8,616 bases of DNA from assembly GCA_964542965.1 (NCBI GenBank), contig CAZIVH010000037.1:1-8616 (forward strand), given 5' to 3'. Under the pieces are notes generated by a model. The model made no database searches. It saw nothing but the letters and a program-made list of their open reading frames with translations, and had not been told where the DNA came from. Positions 1 to 6,600 of the stretch are shown piece after piece. The translations under genes were made by a program, and so were the position numbers. Each line of letters starts with the position of its first letter. The stretch's first letter is position 1. Source of the stretch: CAJBLF01 sp964542965 (GTDB lineage: Bacteria; Patescibacteriota; Gracilibacteria; Absconditabacterales; Absconditicoccaceae).

Positions 1-404
1 ACCACCAACATCTTTGTTAGCATGTTTATCTATGCCAGTGTAAGAAAGTAATAGAATAATTTAGCTGTCCTAATTATTAGACAACTTAATAAATTCGGAT
101 AAAAAAGAGTATGATTACTTATAAAAAGACTAGCATAATAGAGAAATAAAAACCCTTTAAGTGTGTTTTTGGGGCGCGAGACAAATCAATCTAAGTCAAC
201 CTGTATTAAGCGACTTATTTATTATAACTATTAAACTTCAAGTGGATTACACCAATTTTAATATTTTATCTGCTATAATATGATATTATGGTCTAAATGC
301 CTAACCATGACAAGCTGAAGATCCAAGATACCTTATCTATGCTGCTAACATAATTATTTTAAAAAAATCATTAATTATTGAAATCTAATTATATATAACT
401 CAGT
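1..404. other. AT-rich non-coding stretch
   Basis: No convincing gene was found here on either strand; all frames are broken by frequent stops. A short minus-strand open stretch runs off the left edge (it contains the peptide GIDKHANKDVGG), but it has no visible start codon and is closed upstream by a stop, so it is not called. The only local structure noted is the extended -10-like sequence and AT palindrome described separately at 271-289. The low GC contrasts sharply with the GC-rich island that follows. Confidence 0.6.
271..289 (+). promoter_or_regulatory. possible extended -10 box overlapping an AT palindrome
   Basis: The plus strand reads TGCTATAAT at 271-279, a match to the extended -10 pattern TGnTATAAT. 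No good -35 hexamer lies 17 nt upstream. The box overlaps a perfect palindrome, ATAATAT-G-ATATTAT (275-289). If active, transcription would run rightwards into the structured GC-rich island at 429-612. In AT-rich DNA both the hexamer and a 7-bp palindrome can occur by chance, so this is weak. Confidence 0.2.
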
Positions 405-428
405 TTAAAAAATATCAAAGGGGGTAAA

Positions 429-612
429 ATGAAAATCCACGCACGGCGGAGAAAAAGGCGAAAGATCGCCAAGCGGGTTAGCGGCGACTTCGCCTTCCGC
501 CCGTGCTTTCATTGTCCGATTTAAGTTTATTTGTTCGGACAGAGGCGTGGCTTGTTTTCGGCGAGGCGTAGCCGAGCCGACTTGTATCAAGACAAGCCCA
601 CGCACCGGTGCC
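429..612. repeat. GC-rich island of nested inverted repeats (palindromic element or structured RNA)
   Basis: Three adjacent fold-backs fill this island. (A) ATGAAA at 429-434 pairs with TTTCAT at 507-512, GCACGGCGGA at 441-450 pairs with 496-506 (one bulge), and 456-470 pairs with GGCGACTTCGCCT at 483-495, leaving a 12-nt loop. (B) GTCCGA at 514-519 pairs with TCGGAC at 535-540. (C) GCGTGGCTTGT at 545-555 pairs with ACAAGCCCACGC at 592-603, with inner fold-backs TCGGC/GCCGA (558-562/571-575) and CTTG/CAAG (581-591). The island ends with the palindrome GCACCGGTGC (602-611). CCACGCAC occurs at both ends (437-444 and 598-605), like a short flanking direct repeat. A 72-codon minus-strand ORF covers the island, but its sequence follows from the repeats and it has no ribosome binding site, so it is not called. 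Candidates are a MITE or REP-like dispersed element or a structured non-coding RNA; the strand is unknown. Confidence 0.6.
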
Positions 613-662
613 AAAATAACCAAATAAAGGTTTATGCTAAAAAATCGAACGTCTCTTTATAG

Positions 663-875
663 TTAAAAAAAATCTATTGCTTTTCGGACTCGTGGGACAG
701 TGATATTTTGGCAAATATTGTTTTCGTTATTCGTTATCAAAATAAATTTGCGTGAACCGCCGTCTTCTTTGTTTAGGTCCATTACTGCATGTCCCGTCGT
801 TCCGCTACCGGCAAAGAAATCAAGAACGATCAGATTTTTTCGCTTGTGTAAGTCAAGCACCCGCCAAAGAGCCAT
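663..875 (-). pseudogene. C-terminal fragment of a type III restriction-modification DNA methyltransferase (Mod)
   Basis: The 70-residue translation carries LDFFAGSGTTGHAV at about residues 18-31, the FxGxG S-adenosylmethionine-binding motif of beta-class DNA methyltransferases. It is followed by the DLNKEDGG..KFILITNNENNIC segment characteristic of Mod subunits of type III systems. In that class the catalytic DPPY motif lies N-terminal to this region and is absent here. Full Mod proteins are several hundred residues long, so only a small C-terminal piece remains. The open frame extends upstream only to 893, where a TAA blocks it. No ribosome binding site precedes the ATG at 875, and the 3' end also stops early (after KAIDFF, in a run of eight T on the coding strand). 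No res gene is in the window. The fragment lies about 50 bp behind the exonuclease gene on the same strand, consistent with a deletion or insertion junction. A functional small protein is very unlikely. Confidence 0.82.
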
Positions 876-923
876 TTGAAGTTTTTGAGTAGATTATAAA
901 GGCAAAAGCAATCTGTTTACGAG

Positions 924-2060
924 TTAGTTAGACCATTTAGTCAAATCTATTCCCTGAGCGCGTAATTGATCACCTATGGTGTATGAATTACTTCCTGTGG
1001 AATATACTTTTTTCTTTTTCGTCTTTCGTTTAGGGACTACCGGCATTTTTAGTTGCTTTATCTCATCCGTTGTTAAATCGATAATCGCAAGAAAATCTTT
1101 AAAAGATATTACTTTTACATTTCTTCCATCGTCATTTTTTAATGCGGCGAAATAGCGAGTGTTTTCTTTGGGAATCGGATCAAGCAACTCTTCATCGTCG
1201 GCAACATAATAATCATTTTCTGAAACTTTTACGTTATATTTACAACCATGATTAGCCAAGACCTGTATGAGTTTTAATGTGTCTGCAGTGTTACTCTTTT
1301 CAAACACACGGGAAAAACACAATTTTTTATTATTCAAACAACTTTCAATAATGTCACCTTCTGAAACAACAGTTTCCGCAAACTTTTGGATACATTTTTG
1401 TTTGCGACTTTGACTTAATGCATTGGGATTTTTTTCTAACGCATTCATCATTGATTGTAAGTCATCACCCGTATATTGAATATTAAAATTATGGCTTGCG
1501 CCACACGCTGTGGGGCAAAGTATCATTAATTCCGAAATACTCACATTCAATTCTTTGCAAATTTTTTCTACAAGTTCGATTGTAAGTAGTGCGTCATCAT
1601 CACTTTTATGATGAAATTGCGGTTTGTCGAGATCTAAGACAGTTTCTGCATTCTCTAAAGATATATCTTTGTGAATCCCCGAAAATTCTTTATATAGCAC
1701 TTGGCTATCAATAAACTCAAAATTAAGGGGCGCTAGTTTATATCGCTTGCATGCATCTCTTAAAAATATCGCATCACTTCTCATGGCATGTCCAAATATA
1801 ATTGTTTCCGGCATTGAAACTAAATTTTTTATTTTATTATAAAATGCGGAAAATATAGGACTATTGTAATACTCCTCTTCGGGAAAGAACAAAATACAAT
1901 CTTCACGATTTTCTCGTCCAATCAAATTAAAAGGTTTCTCAGGATTGATAGTATAACATTCCTTTTTAGTTACTTTGAAATTTTCATCTGTTATTACATA
2001 ACCGAATTCACAGATGTGTTTGCCGTCACAACATTCGATATCAAAACTTAAGTATTGCAC
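924..2060 (-). CDS. DEDDh-family 3'-5' exonuclease with probable C-terminal BRCT-like domain
   Basis: A 378-aa protein of the RNase T/DNA polymerase III epsilon exonuclease superfamily, expected to remove nucleotides from the 3' end of DNA or RNA with two metal ions. All four acidic positions and the histidine are visible: D7 and E9 (FDIEC), D96 (HAMRSDAIF), then H151 and D155 (HKSDDDA), which is the DEDDh pattern. After a helical stretch, residues about 240-290 (NNKKLCFSRVFEK through ANHGCKYNVKVSENDYYVADDEE) have the spacing of a BRCT domain, an arrangement known for some epsilon-like exonucleases; this part is less certain. A basic patch (PKRKTKKKK, 343-351) precedes the C-terminus. The GTG at 2060 is preferred over an ATG 21 codons upstream, because AAAAGGAG lies 6 nt before it and a TATAAT sits inside the extension. 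It appears to have its own promoter, separate from the glycan genes. Its substrate is unknown; repair, RNA processing or phage defence are all possible. Confidence 0.82.
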   Translation of the reverse strand: MQYLSFDIECCDGKHICEFGYVITDENFKVTKKECYTINPEKPFNLIGRENREDCILFFPEEEYYNSPIFSAFYNKIKNLVSMPETIIFGHAMRSDAIFLRDACKRYKLAPLNFEFIDSQVLYKEFSGIHKDISLENAETVLDLDKPQFHHKSDDDALLTIELVEKICKELNVSISELMILCPTACGASHNFNIQYTGDDLQSMMNALEKNPNALSQSRKQKCIQKFAETVVSEGDIIESCLNNKKLCFSRVFEKSNTADTLKLIQVLANHGCKYNVKVSENDYYVADDEELLDPIPKENTRYFAALKNDDGRNVKVISFKDFLAIIDLTTDEIKQLKMPVVPKRKTKKKKVYSTGSNSYTIGDQLRAQGIDLTKWSN

Positions 2061-2066
2061 AGTGGA

Positions 2067-2094
2067 CTCCTTTTGTTTTTCTGATCCAATTATA
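2067..2094 (-). promoter_or_regulatory. -10 box and ribosome binding site of the exonuclease gene
   Basis: On the minus strand TATAAT occupies 2094-2089, and AAAAGGAG (2074-2067) lies 6 nt before the GTG at 2060. The best hexamer 17 nt upstream of the -10 is TGTAAA (about 3 of 6 to TTGACA), so the -35 is weak. Predicted transcription would begin about 20 nt before the start codon. This pair of signals decides the GTG start. Confidence 0.55.
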
Positions 2095-2138
2095 TCATGG
2101 CGCAAACATTTTTTACAGGACAAGATTTGTCTTATATT

Positions 2139-2258
2139 TTACGGTAAATCAAAGCCTTCAATTTTAGAAAACACAAAAATGCTCTCGCCAATTTCTTTAC
2201 CAATGTTAGTTATCAAAGGTCTCATTATAAAGTCATTTTTATTCATTTTTTTATCCAT
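2139..2258 (-). CDS. possible 39-aa small ORF or gene remnant
   Basis: An open frame of 39 codons (MDKKMNKNDFIMRP... ending KIEGFDLP) begins 20 bp after the dehydrogenase stop codon and ends before the exonuclease promoter. Its composition is protein-like (GKEIGESIFVFSKIEGF), unlike the simple AT-rich spacer around it, but no Shine-Dalgarno sequence precedes either ATG (2258 or 2246). I do not recognise it. It could be a microprotein translated on the operon mRNA, the N-terminal stub of a gene cut off by whatever brought in the exonuclease, or chance. Confidence 0.25.
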   Translation of the reverse strand: MDKKMNKNDFIMRPLITNIGKEIGESIFVFSKIEGFDLP

Positions 2259-2278
2259 ACTATTTTAAATATGCATTT

Positions 2279-3037
2279 TTAGCATTTATGATATTTCTTA
2301 TTTTTTTCAATAACGGCATTAATCAAAGTGTCATCAAGACCATTTTCTATTTCAAGGGCATGAAGTTCGGATATGTCTTTAGGCAAACAACTCCCGCCAT
2401 ATCCTCGATTGTCTTTGTAAATGAACGTATGGCTAGTCCCGATCCGTGGATCAGCAGTCCAGATTTCTCTTACTTGATTGTAATTTAAACCGAGTTTTTC
2501 GCAAATATCATACATTTCGTTGATGAAGATAACTTTCGTGGCGAGAAAAGCATTCTCCATATATTTTGCCAATTCAACCTCGTCTGCGGAGGCCTGATAG
2601 ATCTTAACGTTTGAATTTATCACCGTTTTGTATGCCTCTATTGCCAAATCGATTGCTTCCGAAGAACCGCCGAACGACAACCAATTTCTTTCCGCCAAAT
2701 CGGCGAATGGATGCGCTGTGGTTTCACCGTAGTATTCAGGTTGAAAAACTATGTTTTTATGCAGTTTTTCCGCCATTTCTCTTGTATATCCGACTCTGAC
2801 CGTTGAACGAATGATAAGAACCTTGCAATTGCACCAAGACAGGACCTCGTCAACCGCTGTGGTATCACACGAACCGTTTTCACTCATCGGCGTCGGAACG
2901 CAAATAAAAGCCGCATCACAATTATTGATATCGTCCATCGTGCCAATATTCTTAAATTTATCATAAACGATAGCATCTTTAAAAAGATTATGCATTGCCG
3001 TACCGACATGTCCCAATCCGATAATCCCTACTTTCAT
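2279..3037 (-). CDS. short-form nucleotide-sugar (UDP-glucose-type) dehydrogenase
   Basis: A 252-aa member of the UDP-glucose/GDP-mannose dehydrogenase family, which oxidises the C6 hydroxyl of a nucleotide sugar to a carboxylate with NAD+ in the cytoplasm, giving a uronic acid donor. Visible motifs are the Rossmann GIIGLGHVG (4-12), VPTP (47-50), PEYYGETTAHPF (100-111, the family's substrate-binding segment), the central-domain helix ELAKYMENAFLATKVIFINE (155-174, K168) and GGSCLPKD (214-221) with catalytic Cys217. Typical members have about 390-450 residues with a third, C-terminal nucleotide-sugar-binding domain. This protein stops about 30 residues after the catalytic motif and lacks it. 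The end is a clean stop with no debris downstream, so it looks like a genuine short form. ATG 3037 is chosen over ATG 3052: GGAGG lies 8 nt upstream, and the Rossmann strand follows at once. Its ATG overlaps the TGA of the giant gene (ATGA), implying translational coupling. Substrate specificity cannot be read from the sequence. Confidence 0.85.
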   Translation of the reverse strand: MKVGIIGLGHVGTAMHNLFKDAIVYDKFKNIGTMDDINNCDAAFICVPTPMSENGSCDTTAVDEVLSWCNCKVLIIRSTVRVGYTREMAEKLHKNIVFQPEYYGETTAHPFADLAERNWLSFGGSSEAIDLAIEAYKTVINSNVKIYQASADEVELAKYMENAFLATKVIFINEMYDICEKLGLNYNQVREIWTADPRIGTSHTFIYKDNRGYGGSCLPKDISELHALEIENGLDDTLINAVIEKNKKYHKC

Positions 3038-3603
3038 TTTGATTTCCTCCATTTTATTCCGTTATATTCTTTTTGATATTTTGAACCGAGTTCGCTTATC
3101 AACTCAATGGCTTCATTCGCACTTTCGAATGAATACACCTTATCGTCCCTTGAATCGCTATAACGTTGTCTTTCATCGACTTTTTTATTTGCCAATTTTG
3201 CCGACCAACCATTCTTATTCCAAGCGATAATGAGTTTATACATAGACCAAGCGGTTGCGATTTCAGCCAGCGTTCCAGCACCTCCGCCGATCGCAATGAC
3301 CGCATACGCATCAACGACCTGTTTCGCCCTCATACTATCTAAACCCGTAGTAATCCTTATGTCCGCAAATTCATTGGCTTCAGAGGTATCGTTACCGGGG
3401 AGTATTGCAAGAGTATCGCCGTATTCATACTTATTTGATTTCTTTGCTCCCTTTAAAGCGGCCTCCATAACTCCTCCTAATCCTCCCGTCTGAACTCTAT
3501 ACCCCGCATCAACCAATTGTTTGCCAACTTCTTCGGCAAGAAAGTATTCGGGATCATCACTGTTTATGGCAGCATCGCCTATAACGGATATAATCGGTTT
3601 CAT
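3034..3603 (-). other. C-terminal LOG/SLOG (TIGR00725-like) module with its own candidate internal start
   Basis: From Met1589 the last 189 residues form a complete nucleotide-binding Rossmann domain of the LOG-related superfamily, beginning MKPIISVIGDAA. The paired glycine motifs GGLGGVMEAA and GGGAGTLAE, with Glu1702, correspond to the PGGxGTxxE signature of LOG proteins, with the first P replaced by G. Arg1680 lies in the DSMRAK helix. Stand-alone TIGR00725-type proteins have a similar size. LOG enzymes remove ribose phosphate from nucleotide derivatives; the activity of TIGR00725-like members is not established to my knowledge. The sequence at 3604-3616 resembles a ribosome binding site, so a separate 189-aa product is possible besides the fused form. 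Confidence 0.7.
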
Positions 3604-6600
3604 AAATCTCCTTTTTGCTTTTTGAAAAAGTTTTTCCAATATTTCTTTTTTGTGTTGCGTCTCATACTGAGCCTGTTCCGTTTTATTTTCTAACGACGGC
3701 TCGAAGTAATAAATTTTCTTTTTAATCTCTATCGGGTGTTTTGACGCTTCGACAATCGGCAAGAGTATCGCATAATCGGTATGAACGTCTAGATACTTCC
3801 CTTTTTCTTGAAGAAAATCACCTATATAGTCTACTAAATATCTTTTAAAAGTTTTTGGATGCAGCCATATATTATCGCCGTTACGTTCCCAAGATTTCTT
3901 GAACGAATCTATTGAATATCTTCTTGTCGGCTTGTCGGTCCTGAAGCAACCGCCGACCGTCATATCGGCGCCGTTTTTATACGATTCTTGTATTGTTGCA
4001 ATTGCATCGGACGTTAATAGAGCGTCGTCACCGTCAACGTTAATCACTATTGTATTCGGATCTGTAACGATAAATTTCATAGCGGTGTCAAAATTTGCTA
4101 ATGAATCGACCGAATGTATATTTTCAATCAAAATCATATGATTTTTACACCATAAGTCATATTTTGAAAGACAGTATAGATACTCTTGTTCTTTGATATC
4201 CGAACAATCGTCGAAGTAAACAAAATCAAAATCCTGACAATTCTGATTTTTCAGAGATCGAATGAGCCTTTTTATCTTTTCTACACCTACATTTTTCCCT
4301 CTGGAAAAAACAGCAACGTTCCTTTGTGCCTTGGGATACCATAATTTTATATTATCTACTGCATCAACATTCTCTTTTTGTTCTTCGGGAATATTGCCGA
4401 GTAAGTATGCGCTTATAAAATTACGCTTTTTCATCGAATTCGGGAGATGAACGAAGCATAAATCTTTTTGCGCAAAGCGAATACTCTCATTTTTTTGCAA
4501 CGCGTTGTCCAACGCTCTGTGCCAAGGTAGAACAAACTGACCGCTGTCGTTTTTATAGTTTTTTATCGGAAGTTTCTTTTTGATGGCAATCAAGTCTATA
4601 AAACAAGTCCTGACCTCTGTTCTGTTCCCTAATGATGGAGAGAGAGATTCTCGTCGATACACCCCGATTGTCCCGGTTATAGCTTTAGAACTTACGAAAT
4701 CCTCAAACGCCTTTTCAAGCGCGCCAAAAGAAGATTTGTAAAGAATGTCTATATCTGTTTGAAATACGTATCGTGTATCGACATTTTCGAAGCCGTTTAG
4801 AGTTGCCGATAGTTGCTGACCGTTTTCACTATGACTATGCTCGGAATTCTCACCAAACCATTCAGTGTAGACAGCATGACTATCGGACAAGACAACTTCG
4901 TCTATCATTCCGTTACTTTTTAAATATTGTAGATTTTCTAAAAGCATCGACTTGTCATCATTTGAATACCTTCTGTTCCTTTCCCCGTCAAATAAATCTA
5001 CCGAAACAAGTCTCGTTTTGAATCGACAACCGTTCTCCAAATTATGAATAATTTGTTTTATGCAAGGAATTAGTATTTCATAATCCATCGGGCATGTTTT
5101 TATCATTAAGGTACACTCGTTTAGAGAGTGTATACCTCTGTTGACGACGTCAAAAACCAGATGTTCGCCTATCGGGTTTAATGTATCGGCGTTTACTCCT
5201 TCTGTTTCAAGAACTTCAATAATTTCCAATCCATGTCTCTTAAGAAGATTTTCATAGTAAGAAAAAGGTCTATGATAATCTTCCTTAGGACCATACAATC
5301 CGATTTTTGTGTAAAAAGTATTTTCTTTATATTCGCCGGAATATCCTTTACTTCTCAGTTCGGTGTTATTGATAGAATCGAAGAAAGGATCACAGATGCT
5401 TAAAATTGCATGCCCGTTACTTTTAAGAATTTTTGTTATGTTGGCAAGAATTTTATCTGTCCATTCTTCCGTTACATTGCACAAAACAAGATTTGAAATC
5501 ACCAAATCAACTTGTTTATTAAAAGCGTCTATAGAATCAATGATAGTTACGCCTCTATCGGCTCTTGAGTGCAATGTTTCCGTATCAACGTCAAACACAT
5601 AACAGTCGGCATCATCTTTTAAACGATTCATGATTTTACATTTTCCAGCGCCGTAATCAAGAATTGTTTTCGGGGAATATTTTTTTATTCTCTCTATAAC
5701 CATTCCGTCATGTATCGCTTCCTTTTCTCTTTTGCCGAAAAGTTTTATAAATTTATCTATGCCGAAAAGCAATTCTGCGTCATCGCCCATATAATCTTTT
5801 TCGATTAGTTCGGTAAACTCATTTTGGATAACGGCGGGATATTTTAGCATTTCAAACGTTCTTTTAACAGTTCTATCGAAATCCGTTTCGGTAAATTTTA
5901 TGATGTTCTTACCATAGTCTATAAATTTCAATTTGCCGTTAAGCAATATGAAATTATCTTTTTTTACATTCGAAAGAGTTAAGCCTTCGTCTTTTAGGAA
6001 ACATAATAGCGAGACTAGTTCCTTAGCATGTCCTTTCTCATATGGCTCGATTTCCCCGTTTTGGCTATAACTTAAAACCGAATAACCGTGAATATCTTCA
6101 AAGTAAAGCCTATTAAGTTGCTCACATTTATTGAAATTTGTGGAATGCGCTTTAAGAAATTCAAAATTTTGCGGTTCATAGAACACCTTAACGATTGTCG
6201 AATCGCCTTTCAATAGGGCAACGCCTTCTTGCCCATATCCCAACGGCTTATATTCTTCGCCGAATACAGAGATTATTTTTTCTTTTTTTTCCGTTAATTC
6301 ATACTTCTTAACAGTGTTTCTGACAACGTCATAGGCGGCTCTTACCATTGGTTCATATAGGTAATATTTAGCCTTTTTAATGAATCTGTTGATAAAACCC
6401 TGATTCATTCCTTTATAAGAATCGGCATCGGCTATGCTTAATAACCCTGTAATTCTGCAAAAAGAATCATAGATTCTTGTTAATCGCTCCTCATAAATTT
6501 GTTTGAAGGTTTTATAAAACGATTCCCTGCTTTCATGAAGTTCCGACTCTATTGTTTTTGTAAACGAAGAACCCAACAGGTCTTTTAACAATTTATCCGC

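Noticed and set aside
1..60. Possible gene end running off the left edge (minus strand, GIDKHANKDVGG)
   Set aside because: About 20 codons, no start codon visible and no recognisable motif; too little to support a call.
405..623. 72-codon minus-strand ORF across the GC-rich island
   Set aside because: The frame is generated by the inverted repeats and high GC; there is no ribosome binding site, and the island is better explained as a palindromic element.
2061..2123. Upstream ATG extension of the exonuclease
   Set aside because: The extra 21 codons contain the TATAAT box and the Shine-Dalgarno of the GTG start, and precede the first strand of the fold.
2106..2136. Weak hairpin GACAA/TTGTC as a terminator after the small ORF
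   Set aside because: Five-bp, mostly A-T stem with no T-run on the minus strand; not a credible terminator.
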